A stretch of DNA of 64,000 bases from Coprinus comatus (GCA_034638255.1 JAWPGT010000002.1:1426001-1490000), one strand, 5' to 3'; numbered from the stretch's first letter, positions 51,401-63,486 are shown. Translations and numbers: made by a program. The notes: generated by a model from the sequence alone, not told the origin.

Positions 51401-52930
51401 GTTTTCCAGTGTCAAGTACTTACATTTGAGAAACCCAACGCAGATAATTTATTACAGGTAGAAACCACCAAACTGAGCAGAGCTGAGACAAACATAGGAT
51501 CGGCTATCCGCTCCACTGGCTGGAGCCCGTTAAAGGGAGAGAGCTATGATGTATTGAAACGGCTTACTTCCAGGCCAATACGAGGTTCCCCAATTTCGGT
51601 TGTCCATTTTTCGATGCCCTGCACAGTGACATCACATAGTAAACCATCGACCAGGAGACCGTTAATAACTTGGCTGTTCTCCTTCACATCATACATGCCA
51701 AATAATGACAAGCCAACTTGGACAAGTTTCACTAACTCCAGCACAGTAGCATTAAAGAACGGAAAATCCTTTGTCCTACCCTTGGTATGACATGCCAGGA
51801 GGCTCAAAGCGGACGTTTTTGGTGGGATAAAATTGTCATTGATCTGTTCACTTAATTGAAGATTGTGTCGAGCTGTTCCTCCCTTCGATGCACTGCTTTT
51901 GGGTGATGAATAAGAGTCTCTGCGATAATGAAGGGGTTTACGGGTAGGTGAACCAAGATGGACATCTTTTGCTGTGAGACTGGAAGAAGGCGAGACAGAA
52001 GGGGGCAATGACAAATTCTCGGACGAAGCTAGATGTGTAGGAAAATGCAGGGGAGGCAAACTGGTTGGGTAGGTTATTTCGGGTATATGATAGGTTGAGA
52101 TGAAGCGTTCCTTTGTACTATCACTATTTGAAAGTTAAGTTTAGGCTGTCGAACCAAACGAATTGAGTACCTTGGTTCTTCCAAACAAAGAGCAGATCTG
52201 CCACTGCAACCCATCCGCAGGAGATTAATATTTGTATATAATTGATCTTTTGCGAGAAGGAAGTTGCCGTGTGGGATGTGTACGATGGTATAGTCGGAAC
52301 GGAAATAGGCTAAGGATGTTGCCATAAGGACACCATTGGAAGTCTGGATGTTGGTCAGCTAGGGGGAGATAATTGAAGGAAAGGTGGTGACCTGTTTCGG
52401 GCGAGCACTAGCATCGCGACGGAGATGAAGAAGAGCCTGTTCCCACTGAGCAGCAGCCTCTCTTTCGGACAAGGAAGATGAAGGAGCAAGGGCAGTGACG
52501 GTTATCTGGTGAGGATGTGAGGGGAAATGGTGAGCACGATGGGTGGTTGTGACGTACTTTGTGGGATGGATCGCCAGTGTAGACGGTAAGAACAGTGATG
52601 GGACGATTGCGTTCCACGATCCTGCGCCTATTGTCAAGAAATCACATGCTGCCAAGGAGCACCGAAGACGAACCACTTCTCGACGGCGTACATCTGGTAG
52701 CCTTCGATTTCGAGTTGCCCTTGAACGACATCAAAGTTGAGAGGAAGACCGAGCCATTCGAGGGCGGTGTGTGTGTGTTCTGCGGGGGTTGGTGGAGAAC
52801 GGGTAGGGTTGAGACGAGGGGAGAGTGGGGTTGTGGGTGTTGACCGAATGCGGGGGAGGAGGAGGCGGGAGGGCGGGGGAAGGACCGAAATGCCGGAGTG
52901 GGCGCGTACTGGCTGTGTCGGGTGCAACAT
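48478..52930 (-). CDS. STB6-like protein (Sin3-binding protein family)
   Basis: A multi-exon gene from the ATG at 52928-52930 (MLHPTQPVRAHSG) to a stop at 48478. The N-terminal domain reads ALEWLGLPLNFDVVQGQLEI, EGYQMYAVEKWIVERNRPI, VLTVYTGDPSHK, then MATSLAYFRSDYTIVHIPHG and YTNINLLRMGCSGRSALCLE. This is the conserved block of fungal STB6-like proteins related to yeast Stb2/Stb6, two-hybrid partners of the Sin3 repressor. A variable Ser/Gly-rich middle and a helical C-terminal region (IGAWRDVQALLPAFEHDYDK, EHLRNVVACLE, AQFLIQELWHTASLSRNKIL) follow. The first intron has a GTTCGT donor, deduced because it restores EKW/IVERN. A second ATG 39 bp upstream (52969) could be the start instead. The biochemical role is unknown. 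Confidence 0.78.
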
Positions 52931-53107
52931 GGGTGAAGAGGACAAGTGATTAATGTAGCGAGGCCTCATAGGAAAGAGGAATGACAGATGATGTAATTCC
53001 GAAGAAGCACGTGCGAAATAGCAACAGATCGCAGAGTGAGATCTACGAAAGAGTCTGGACCTCTGGACCACCGTGAAGGAAATGCGTTGACCAGAAAACT
53101 CTCTGTT
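52931..53107. promoter_or_regulatory. 177-bp divergent promoter of STB6-like and LON/RING genes
   Basis: The two start codons lie 177 bp apart on opposite strands. An in-frame upstream ATG of the STB6-like gene (52969) falls inside, so the true spacer may be shorter. No clear TATA is seen. Confidence 0.4.
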
Positions 53108-55227
53108 ATGGCCACCGGAAAGCGCAAGGCTGACTCTCTCGCGGGCGGGGACTCTGGGCGGGCGTCGGATCGTTCCTCTCGAGATGTGCAGTCGACCTCC
53201 TCCAATTCCTTTGCGTCATCATCGGCTCAGGAAGATGAGGATCGAGGGGGTGTATCGAGTGCCCCGTCTGCTCATATAACCACCTTTCAGCCCCCTCAGT
53301 CTGCAAAGCCGCCCATGCCTAGTCCTGGCTCTCTGCGCCCTCTGCTTCTCTGTCCTGTCTGCAATACTTTTCTCTCTCGGCCGACAACTCTCCACTGTGG
53401 TCATTCCATCTGCGCCTCCCATGTCACTACTCTTACGGCCGACCTCGTGGACCCTTCGTCTCTCTCCTCAAAGGCACTCCCCTTCTGTCCTCTTGAAGCT
53501 TGTGCCAAAGGAACTACGCCCTCTGCTCCCAGTATTCCTCGCAACCCACGCGTCCATTATTATCCTACTCCCCCCGCCGACAACCAGCCCCCAGTCGAAC
53601 AGCCACCAACCGTTCCCAAACCTCGCATAGATGTCACTCTCGATAAAATTATTTCACTTGTTTCTCGTACCGAATCGGTTGTGGATACACGCACTGTCTC
53701 TCCCCATTCTGACGACGATTCCGCGTCCCCCGATCAGCGACCATTGAAGCGTCGTAGGCGTCAGTACAGTCCGCTCCCACAAGAGGACGAGCAAGAAGAC
53801 TTGCTTTCCCATCTCCGCAAACAGGTGGTCCGGGAGCGTACTCTCCGCCACGACGAACCTATCCTATCCACGTCCTATGACGCACCCACATACCCTTCCA
53901 GAAATGCCCTCCTGGCCCGATTCAGTACAGACCTTCTCGCAGAACTTACATGTGAGATTTGCTTCGTTCTGCTGTATCAGCCTATCACCACTCCGTGTCA
54001 GCATGTAAGATCCCTCCCCTCATCTATATATGACACTTGTGATTTAATTTTATCTAGACCTTCTGCGCAAAGTGTCTTCAGCGATCCCTAGACCACAGTT
54101 CGGCATGTCCACTCTGTCGGCAAGCTCTCCCCAGCTACATCTATTTCAGGGACCATCCTGCAAATAAAAAGTTGCTTTCAATTAGTCAGTTCCCTGCTTC
54201 ACCTGCCATAGCATCTTATAATGTCCACCTCAGTTCTGCATGCATTCCCAGCCACGTATAGAGAACGTGGCGAGGCCTTTGCAATTGAGGAGCGTGGTGC
54301 TCGACTTGATACCCCAATATTTGTCTGTCAGCTTAGTCTCCCTGGAGCGCGTACCTTGTTGCATCTGTTCGAGCCGAGGTTCGTTTCTCCACCTCACAAT
54401 CACACCACCTGACTAACCACCGTGTCAGATATCGCTTGATGCTTCGGCGTTGTTTGGAATCACCGAATCCATCCTTTGGAATGATACTAGCTCCTAAGCC
54501 TGGGTTTCCACAACCTGATTACGGAACTATGCTTGAAATTCGGAGTGTTCAGATGCTTGCCGATGGCAGAAGCATGGTCGAAGCCTGGGGGACCTTTCGC
54601 TTCCGAATCCTTGAGCGCGGTAATCTGGATGGTTACATGGTTGCCCGTATTGAAAAGTATGTCAAATTTATCCCACTAGAGTCTTCCGTTGACCACTTTA
54701 CAGAATAGATGATCATCCTGAAGATATAACGGCATCCACGTTGTTGTTTTCACCTAACTCGCGCCACACAGACCCTTCTTCACATTCAGAACCTACTCTT
54801 CACACACAAACAACTACACCAGAGAATCCATTGTCAGTTCCGATAAATCCAAGATCACCCACCAACGAAGCGCTTATGGACACATGTCGACTGTTCCTCG
54901 ACCGTCTTCAACGAGGAACTGCACCATGGGTTGTTCAGCGTCTTTCCAATGCGTATGGCACAATGCCAACCGATCCATCGGCCTTCTCTTTCTGGATTGC
55001 CCTCGTCCTGCCAATTGACGAACACGAAAAGGTCAAATTGTTACCATTGCGAAGCGCGAGACTGAGACTACTCCTGTTGGTACATTGGATTGAACAATTG
55101 AATAGCCAATGGTACGCATTTGTATGGAGGATGATCGCTTGTCTACTATGGACGGCTTTTGTGCTCACAGTTTCGCGTTTGGTTGGTTTCATATAGGTGG
55201 TTTACAAGTGGTTGTAACGTTTTTTGA
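53108..55227 (+). CDS. LON-domain RING finger E3 ubiquitin ligase (LONRF-like)
   Basis: Six exons (53108-54004, 54058-54184, 54234-54378, 54429-54656, 54704-55111, 55197-55227) give 611 residues. There are two RING-type clusters. The N-terminal one begins LLCPVCNTFLSRPTTLHCGH and continues with SICASH, and the second has CEICFVLLYQPITTPCQHTF, CAKCLQ and CPLCR. Between them lie a Ser/Pro-rich linker and a basic patch (KRRRRQYSP). The C-terminal half is a LON substrate-binding domain (LLHLFEPRYRLMLRRCL, FGMILAPKPGF, LEIRSVQMLADGRSMVE, GTFRFRILERG) and ends HWIEQLNSQWWFTSGC. This is the LONRF architecture, a ubiquitin ligase thought to act in protein quality control. An earlier GTG-led extension is ignored. 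Intron 3 uses a GTTCGT donor. Confidence 0.9.
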
Positions 55228-56011
55228 AACCTTCTGCACATGTTTCGCAAGCTGGCACACACAGGAAAAAACGACCGATGGCTATCCCCCCAAATAAAAT
55301 GTGGATATATGCACAATTTAAGGCATGGTTGTCGCCTTCGGTGTTATGGCTGCAGGACATTTTGTGTACATGTTCAACTTTTGGTGAAGAACTGGAAAGG
55401 AAACCGCTTTTTTAGGGGTCTACAGGCGTACCTACCAGGTACCCTAAGTGTTGTATTTATAATCCTCTCTCCTCTCTCTCTCTCTCTGCTTACTCCACCA
55501 TTCATATCTCTCATACCATCAGCATTTTACAGACGATCATTTCCTATTTATTTTCCACCGCAATTAGTAATGTATAACTCCTCATCCTTCCTTCCTTTAT
55601 TTTGTACCTGATATCCGTGCATACATGCGTTTAAATACTTTCTTCCTTCCTTATTATTGTGACATTTGTTACTCAAGTACCCATTCTTCGTTTAATCAAG
55701 TGTTGATTTTCTCATGTTATTATATATGTTAATAGCACTCATCGAAACCCAAGTAGCAACTAGTTAGAACTTAGTATTTATCACAATATGAATTACATCT
55801 GGTATACTAACATTGCGAAAAAAAAAAGCAAGTGATATATAAAATTGAGATAATAATTGAATAAAGGTAGACTTTTAACGTTGTATATGACGCGTTAATA
55901 TTATTGACGTCGCAACAAGGAGAAAGTTTTACGAAGAGTCGAACAAAGAAACACTATCCCAAGCGTTTGATGTTCAAGCCAGTAGAGGACTATGGCCAAG
56001 GTAATAACAGA
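55228..56011. other. Convergent intergenic region
   Basis: About 780 bp between the LON/RING stop and the CCDC47-like stop. It contains a CT microsatellite, T-rich tracts typical of 3' UTRs on both strands, and a scatter of AT-rich sequence after 55620. No gene or RNA fold was recognised. Confidence 0.5.
55464..55488. repeat. CT dinucleotide microsatellite
   Basis: A near-perfect CT tract with two CC interruptions lies about 240 bp downstream of the LON/RING stop codon, in its 3' flank. Confidence 0.85.
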
Positions 56012-57618
56012 TTACTGTTTCTGAACTACCTTTCCATGTGCCTTCCTCATAGCCTTTTTCTTCTCTTTCTCCAAATACTACACACAAAATTAGTTCCTTA
56101 TTTATTTATTTATTTTTAGCTTGAGGAAAAAAAAAAACGAACCTTGCGTTGTTCGGTAGCACCCATCTTAGCGATTCTGTCTTCTTCAGCCTTCTTCTTG
56201 GCAGCCTTTTTATCTTGCACAGCTTGTTCCATCTATAACAAAAAAAAAAAAAAAAAAAAACGACAACAATCATTAACAAAAAAAGCACTATCAAAACGAC
56301 GGAAAAAAAAAACACAAACCTCCTCTTTCTTACTCTTCTCCGAATCAGCCTTCAACTCTTTCTCCAACTCATCTCTAACCTTCTTCAATTTAGACTTTGT
56401 CTCAGGTCTCAATGTGATTTTGGACAATGAATCAATGAAAGGGAATAAAGCAGCAATAAACGTTTCTGTATCACTCAAATGACCAGAAGGAGGAACTTCA
56501 AGGCTAACTATAACGTGTCTTTCACGTTCTGTTACTGGGATAGGCGCATTAGGACGTTCTCTTGGTTGATCAGTGATCTAGAAATTAAAAGGTTTACATA
56601 CAATAGGTAAGGAGTCAAAGAGATAGTAACTTACAGAAAGAGAACGGAAGTAGGGGTGAATCTTTTCATTATTGGTGAGGGGACCCAAGATTTTAAGCAG
56701 ATTCTCGGTGACATCCGCGAATTCTATGTGAAAGTATGATAAGTTATTGATTGTGGATAGTTCAAATATATACTCACCAGACATGACAGAGAGTTTGGAA
56801 GAGATATTCGGATTCTCAGTAGTCTTAGTTAAAGTCTACAAAAATACAACATAAGTTAGTAAATAAAGTAATCATTTTGTCACAAAACATACAGTAAAAG
56901 ACATACCAAATCCCAACGATTATCCTTAATTGTCAATAACTCATCCTTCGATACTAAAGCCCAAACAAAATCACTTTGAATGACTCCAGGAGCCAAAGTG
57001 AAATCAAGTTCCAATTGATCCTTAGGACGAAAATGTAAATCCATCAATTGACGACCAGTTTGAAAAGCCCATTGTAAAAAGTCATGACGAGGTTTGAATG
57101 TAAAAACAGTATGCAATGATTGAACATTACGTCTTCCGGTTGAAAAGTTGAAGAAATCAGAATAACCGTCAGCTGTTAGTTTTCCGAATTTCGTTTCCGT
57201 TTTGCTGAATTGTTGTTCATAGATTGGAAAGTGTGCTTTAAACCTAGGAGTATTTTCAAGAGAAAAAAAAGGTCAAACATAAATATCTCCGTAGCTCAAA
57301 CGCGCGGACTACTCACCACCTATTCGCAATCTTGTTGTTACGCGATGAACCATACAACCAGAAGAGGATGTAAGCCAACAGTGCAGACGCAAGCCAAACT
57401 TCCGTTTTGAAGTCTAATCCAGTAAAAAGAAAGAAGAAAAAAACAATTTCAAGTCAGAAAACCTAGGGGTTCCAAAACATACGTGGACAAGAAAGCTAGC
57501 ACATACAAGCAGGTCTAAATACTAACAACTTCCATCTCCATTCCAAACCTTCATACTCATCCGGAACGGAGATAGCTGGAGGTGTTAAGCCCGCAAGGAG
57601 CTGCGCAATGACGGACAT
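56012..57618 (-). CDS. CCDC47-like ER membrane protein (DUF1682)
   Basis: A multi-exon minus-strand gene from MSVIAQLLAGLTPPAISVPD (ATG 57616-57618) to a stop at 56012-56014. After a short lumenal N-terminus comes one transmembrane helix (VWLASALLAYILFWLYG), then the DUF1682 body: GYSDFFNFSTGRRNVQSLHT, FQTGRQLMDLHFRPKDQLEL, LAPGVIQSDFVWALVSKDEL, NRWDLTLTKTTENPNISSKL. It ends in a long lysine/glutamate coiled coil (EEMEQAVQDKKAAKKKAEED and YLEKEKKKAMRKAHGKVVQK). CCDC47 is a subunit of the PAT chaperone at the ER translocon that helps multipass membrane protein insertion. The last intron has a GTTCGT donor followed by a T run, and another intron contains an A run of about 20. The single N-terminal helix and basic tail fit the family. 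Confidence 0.86.
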
Positions 57619-57788
57619 AGTTGGAGTTGTATATAGGAAGGGCGACTTCTGCGAATTTTCCCAAAGTGGGCCGTGGTGCCTGATCAACGGAATCGGCAAT
57701 TTCCGAAGGTCCTTCCCCTAATGACGCTATATACACTTCTTAATTTATGTACAGAATCCATAGTCTTTCCTCTCCCTAAGTACTAACC

Positions 57789-58390
57789 ATGGATCGAGTA
57801 CGTTATGTCTCTTACTCAGTACATAAAAAATCAGGTTTATGCATTCAACCTAGACTCAGACGTTAACAACAGACTATCGAGCTTTTGTCCTTGATGTATT
57901 CAAACGGGCAAAACCAGTGGGTGATGAGAAAAAAACACAAAGCGAAAAGAAAACCACTATCGGGTCTAATTCTACTCCACCAATCAACCAAGCTATCCTA
58001 CGAGAATGTTTAGGTCTTTCATCATCATTCCTTATTACAGACCTTACTACAAATCCCAGTACGGAGAAGGGTATGCACACATGGCTTACGGGCTTCACAT
58101 CCCTTGTAGATGTTGTGGTTGCCCTTCATAGTCATGGTGAACTCGAACTCGAAACAATTAATGCAGCTTCACAAGCTTGCTCTGAATGTTGGATGGCTGC
58201 AGGTTCTTGGAGAGGTTTAGAAGACTGTAGAGATGGTGTAAGAATTGTAGCAGGCAAACTGAAAAAATTATTGGACGTTGGCGGAAAGACGTATCTTGGT
58301 ATGGATATACATTTTTATTCGTGTATTTTTAATCGGTACTATTTACTGATCCTACTCACATTTGTAGGTGAGCCTGTATACGCACCATGA
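57789..58390 (+). CDS. Conserved-looking protein of unknown function
   Basis: Proposed exons 57789-57834, 57873-58298 and 58368-58390 give 164 residues. The protein reads MDRVRYVSYSVHKKSDYRAF, then VLDVFKRAKPVGDEK, a helical middle (MHTWLTGFTSLVDVVVALHS) and a cysteine/tryptophan block (ACSECWMAAGSWRGLEDCRD) before LKKLLDVGGKTYLGEPVYAP. The C-terminal exon of 23 nt joins cleanly in frame. I recognise no named family. The first intron (57835-57872) would be only 38 nt with a GTTTAT donor, so the extreme N-terminus is less certain. The start lies 170 bp from the CCDC47-like start on the opposite strand. Confidence 0.62.
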
Positions 58391-59054
58391 TTCTAATTTG
58401 GCGGAAATACCTGTACATACTACATACTATTGTCCGACTCTGATTCTATCCTTGTCATCTAATCTCCCTCATGTACATGTACTCCAGAAGACTCTACTCT
58501 GTGGCTAGACTATCGACCCTCAAAAGCCTATTATTCCCCTTCTCTCCGCATTGTCCAATGGGCCCAAAGATAAAACTTGCGATATTTCATTATAAAGTCC
58601 GCACCATCAAAAAGGTTACTATACTCAAAGTAATTACAGTATTTAATTGAGCGTTACAATATGTCCATCTAACTACCCACTTGGGTTCATTCATCAAATT
58701 ACATCATTATATTTTTCTTGAGAAACAATTTGTTTAGTTCATTACCCCCACTTATCTAATCCTACACTACACCTACAGAAATACTACGTACACCGAGTTT
58801 GACAACACGTCGTTAATGAGGAAGTAAACAGACGAGATCAGTACAAAAAAAAAAAGTGAAAAAAGGCAGAATACCCGTCTATCATCATATTTATTCGTGA
58901 TCAAAAAGGCTGCAGAGATACCAACAGCTCGCGACCATAATTGACCAAATTCAGATTAGTTAGAAACGCATTAAAGAGCAGCAAGGTTCGTAACAGGCCA
59001 GATGCTGGTCACTTCATTAGAACAGATGACTGCGCACAAATCTAACAACACTTA
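58391..59054. other. Convergent intergenic region
   Basis: About 660 bp between the stop of the unknown plus-strand gene and the stop of G6PD. It is AT-rich with an A run near 58845-58856. Only 3' UTR-like sequence was found. Confidence 0.5.
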
Positions 59055-60880
59055 CTATAGATCACCAGACCTCTTATAACCGTATTTCTTGATGAACGCT
59101 TCCAATTCCTGTGGCCCACGCGAACCGTACGGATATGTCACGGGCCGAGGCCTTTGAACACCACCTACTCCGTCTATCCAGTGCAGAATGGGCGTGAAGA
59201 TCTATATTATATCTAATTAGCCTCTAAGACTAACTTTGATCCAGCCCCAACGGAACAAACCTTCCAAGCTACATCCAATTCATCGTGGCGTACAAAATTG
59301 GAGTGATCGCCCTTGAGTGCGTCCAGAATGAGTGCCTCGTATGCCTCAGGGATCTTTGCGTCAGTGAAGCGCCTCTTGTAGGTTAAATCCATCTCAGTTG
59401 GGATGGCTCGTGTGTAGAGACCAGGAGTCTTAGCATTGAGCTTTAAATAAACGGCTTCTGAGGGTTGAATACGGATGACAAGCTCATTTCGCGCGATATC
59501 CTTGAAGATACCCTGTGTGACATCCTTGAATTGAATTCGGACTTCTACCTTGGCCTCGTTCAAAGCTAACAATCGCTCGGATCAATACAGCGCAGTTGTG
59601 AACTCAATAGTACACACCTTTTCCGGCCTTGAGAATGAAGGGGACACCTTCCCACCGGGGGTTGTGGATCCAGAGTGTACAAGCGGCAAAGGTAGGGCAG
59701 ACAGAACTAGGGGGTACGGTGTCATCATCAAGATAACCCGGTTTTCCGTTGGCCGAAACATATTGGCCAAGTAAACAATCACTCTGTTCGATTGGTGGAA
59801 TCGAGCGGAGAACTTTAACCTGAACCGCCGGTTAGCGGCTAGCGGTGCAATTTGAAATTGTTGGAATCACCTTTTCATCGCGTATGTCTTCGGCAGAGAA
59901 AGAAACAGGGCGTTCCATGGTCAAGATACTCAGGACCTGTAACAAATCTGATTCTTGTGATGAGCGAGCTGTCAAACTATAGATAACACCGTTGGCTTAC
60001 GGTTTTGAAGCACGTCACGAATGATACCAAATTCGTCGAAATAACCACCTCGGCCTTCGGTACCGAATGGTTCTTTGAATGTGATTTGGACATTGCTGAT
60101 CGAGTTCTTATCCCAAGCAGCACCCATAGCAACGTTTGCGAAACGGAGGACAAGCAAGTTCTTGACCATCTCTTTTCCGAGATAATGGTCGATACGGAAA
60201 GTCTCATCTTCAGTCCAGTATTGCTTCACTTCATTGAGAAGTTCGCGAGCAGATTCGAGGTCCTTGCCGAATGGCTTCTCGATGATGATACGATTGACAC
60301 CACCCTTGCCAACATAGCAGTGCTCTTTGAGGTTTTTGGCGACAGGGATGAAGACGCTTGGAGGAAGGGCGAGATAGAAGATACGATTGCACTCCTTTGA
60401 TTGATATTTTGATTCGATTTCCTGGAGGAACTTGTTGAGCTTGTCGAAGGACTCGCCATCCTCGTAACCGCCAGAAACATAAGACGAGAGACTCTTGAAT
60501 GACTCGATAGATTTTGCGAGATCGGGGTCGTCGTTTGGATTCTTGATGTATGAAGTTTCACGTTTGTGGAATTCTTCCTCGTCCATCTTTGTCCTGGCAT
60601 ATCCGACGATCTTGGCGTCGCGAGGGATGAAGCCCTGGCGATAGAGACCAAAGAGAGCTGGGAAGGTCTGAAAGCCTATCAGATAGACATGATAGGTTAT
60701 CGTGGGCGACATACTTTTTTCTTTGCGAGATCGCCAGAGGCGCCAAGGACTAGGGTTGTGTTAGGGGGAGTATGTGGGTATGTGAGTATACGGACCAATG
60801 ATGATAGTGTTGTCCTTAAGCTCCTGGTGGGAGGTCTCCATGGAGGGAATTGTACCAGACAGCGAGCGTTCGCGAGGCAT
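59055..60880 (-). CDS. ZWF1: Glucose-6-phosphate 1-dehydrogenase
   Basis: A multi-exon gene from [20 protein letters not shown] (ATG 60878-60880) to a stop at 59055-59057. The NADP-binding fingerprint [12 protein letters not shown] and the catalytic [11 protein letters not shown] are present, with [51 protein letters not shown] and [20 protein letters not shown] further along. These leave no doubt about glucose-6-phosphate dehydrogenase, the NADPH-producing entry step of the oxidative pentose phosphate pathway in the cytosol. The C-terminus ([20 protein letters not shown]) is complete. Two short introns interrupt the NADP-site region. The start faces THOC5 across 115 bp. Confidence 0.96.
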
Positions 60881-60995
60881 TGGGGAGGATGTGGAAGGAA
60901 GAGGGCAAGAGAAGATATGATATGATATGATCTTGACAATCAACTCTTCCATTATCCAACTTCTACTCGGTACAACCCCGGACCGCTTCTCCGCC
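60881..60995. promoter_or_regulatory. 115-bp divergent promoter of G6PD and THOC5
   Basis: Start codons are 115 bp apart on opposite strands. A short tandem GATATGATATGATATGATC (about 60913-60931) lies in the middle, in the 5' UTR zone of both genes, and could be a shared element. Its role is only inferred from position. Confidence 0.45.
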
Positions 60996-61783
60996 ATGTC
61001 TCTCACCACCAGCCTCCACCGTCCTCCCACCGCAGACGACGTCATCGCTGCTCTACGCGACCTCGCTACCCCAGCCCATGCTTCCACAGACCCCGCCGTC
61101 CTTGCCGTCCGTTCCATGGCCCTCGTAGGTCGTCTCAAGTCTCTCAACAGGGCTGCCAACAATGCAACTCGCCTTCACAAAGACGCTACTGCAGACGCAC
61201 GCCATGAGATGGACCAGTCCCATCTTCAACTCCAGAATCTTCTCTACGAAAAACGCCATCTTGAACGAGAAATAGAAAAATGCCGTCAGTTCGCGTATGC
61301 CTAAACTCACCAGTCTGCTGGTCCAGGTACTCACAACGACACAGTTCGGTTTACCAGGACATTCCTCTCTACTCGCTCGAAGATTACAAGCAGCTTGCGC
61401 CGGAAGATGCTCGTACAGAGCAAGTGCTATCAGATGAACACCAGTTGATGCTCAATCGCTTGAACTTTGAACTCACGGAACGCCTCCGGTGAGCCATTTC
61501 CCTTGTTTTATCACATGGTCTTATTTACATTTTGACTGGTTTTAGTCTCGACCTACGGCGAAAAGAACTGGTGCAACAGAAAGAAGAACTGTTGAAGCAG
61601 AGCAAAGTTAAAGTTACCACCATAGACTCGGTCAAGTCTCACCTTGATCTCCTCATGAAGGTTAGTCACAGCTCTGCATCCTATCTACTTTTGCTAACGC
61701 TCCTTCAGACGGCCACCGACATCCAAAAGAAAGTAGATGAGCTTGTAGCTCCTTCAGACAAAACTATTGCGCCGGCCACCTGA
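60996..61783 (+). CDS. THO complex subunit 5 (Thoc5-like)
   Basis: Four exons (60996-61294, 61345-61488, 61546-61660, 61709-61783) give 210 residues. The core has LQNLLYEKRHLEREIEKCRQ, SVYQDIPLYSLEDYKQLAP, LSDEHQLMLNRLNFELTER and LRRKELVQQKEELLKQS, the conserved coiled-coil part of THOC5 (Fmi-interacting protein) homologues, and then TATDIQKKVDEL. THOC5 belongs to the THO/TREX complex that couples transcription to mRNA export. Fungal and basidiomycete members are shorter than the animal protein and comprise mostly this coiled coil, so the length is acceptable. An upstream in-frame extension to 60927 is not needed because MSLTTSLHRPPTADD gives a natural start. Confidence 0.85.
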
Positions 61784-62017
61784 TGAACGAGTATGTATAT
61801 ATATATTTATTGACAATACAACTGTACTATACAAATGGTAAGACCATTTCAGGTAAGACAACAAAGACGATGGAATATAAAGTGGAAGAGGGAGTACTAT
61901 GTGACAGACAGACAGACAGTGGTTTAAAATTACAGAGAGCGCTGAGTGGTGAAGACAAGAAATCCGGCAAGTAACCCAAAGAATCGACATATAAGCAATG
62001 ACAAGAACAAGGATCCA

Positions 62018-63486
62018 TCACTCGCCGTCACTTATACTTCCAATGTCACTCATCTCCTCGTCCTCATCCTCGTCTTCTTTGCCATCCACTGCATCTTTCG
62101 TTGCGAATCTTTGAACGTATTCTATACACACTTATCAGTTCGCACGCGAGTGGTTTTGTTGCTGTATTGTTACCTACCCTTCACTTTAGCTTCATACTCC
62201 TTCGGGTGACGCATCATTAGGGACGCTGCTTCGCCATTGAGAGGGTCGCTAGGATTGGGATAACTTAAGAGTTGGGGAAGGAACACTTCGAAAATGTTGA
62301 ACATGTCTGCATAACAACAATGAGACTTGAGTTAATTAAACACACTTGCAACAACTCGCCAAACATAGGTGACCATGTCTGATTGATAACATCTAGGCAC
62401 ACAGAACCGCTCCTATAGAAGATAAGGTTAGATAACAAGTAGGAAAGTCATGCTGAAGGGAACCAACACTTCATCGATGTTGGGGTGGAAGATCTTGTTC
62501 ATAAAGCCAATACTAGGAGACTTGTAGGGGTATTGGTCTGGGATTTCCACGTGTATTTTCCATACACCCCCGACGAATGGTGCTGCAGAGTGTCATGCGT
62601 TACATCGCGGAAAAGGTGGGATAGATGATACACACTATCTACAGGTCCACGGAAACGGACATAGAACTCTTGCATGTTGTCATTCACGAGGTTGACCTCG
62701 TAGTCAGACATGAGCCTATGTATGATAATGTGAGTCCAGCGCTGTTGATATCTGTGAAGTTGAATGGCCATACAGCTTCATCACATCTGTCTCGATACGT
62801 CGCTTGTTTGGGGAAGCGTAAAGGCCAGAGGAAAGAGGTTAGATAGGGGCAGATGAGTAGTAACATAGACTTATCATGTGTATTGGATATCGGAATCAGT
62901 TAGAGTGAAGAGCCAGCGACAAAGGAGGAGGAATGACAATACGTGCCAAAGAGTCCAGGTCACAGTGCAGAACAGTAACCCCAAAACAGCGGAACTCACC
63001 GGCCGAGATCACTTCCTCACACTCGCTTTTGTTCTACACCGTAACATCATCTATATCCGCGGCTTCAATTTCAAATGAACACATTATCAAGTCTTAAAAT
63101 CACTACACATTACAGCCAAAGCTTCTAAGATATAGAAAAAACCGTGTTTGAGTAATCTACAACAGTTCTCCAGGTCACTAGAAACACCATCTCCCCCGAT
63201 GGTAAAAATTGTCGGCAGAAGCGGACATTAATCATGGGGTCGTGTGTGTAAGAGACAATAATGTATATGTATAGCAGATGATAATTAATGTCACATACTT
63301 TTCCATAGGTGTTGAGCCAATCATGATCAAGTGCTTCTTATACATGGACCCCGCAATCAGCCGACGGGGAGGGGTGGCAGAGTCTCGTTGGACGTGTGGA
63401 CGATGGACAGCATCCACTTGGACCTCCAGGGGTCCAGTTGTTTGTTGACTCCTGTCTGTGAAGGACGCCAGACGCGGCGATGACAT
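62018..63486 (-). CDS. UBC8: Ubiquitin-conjugating enzyme E2, Ubc8/UBE2H-like; first intron unresolved
   Basis: The body (62803 to 62018, several short introns) reads [65 protein letters not shown] and [17 protein letters not shown], with the catalytic cysteine in SVCLD, then [20 protein letters not shown]. It ends in an acidic tail ([19 protein letters not shown]). This is the Ubc8/UBE2H family, which in yeast serves the GID ligase in gluconeogenic enzyme turnover. Homologues start MSSPxRRIETDV, and an ATG TCA TCG CCG (MSSP) lies at 63486-63475, 670 bp upstream. Joining it to CGA CGT at 62803 restores that start exactly but does not leave a GT-AG intron. The body is secure, while the first exon and its intron are tentative. 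Confidence 0.8.

Noticed and set aside
56144..56482. Plus-strand frame with runs of Lys and Ser opposite the CCDC47-like gene
   Set aside because: Antisense to the coiled-coil exons and an intronic A run. The minus-strand DUF1682 protein explains the region.
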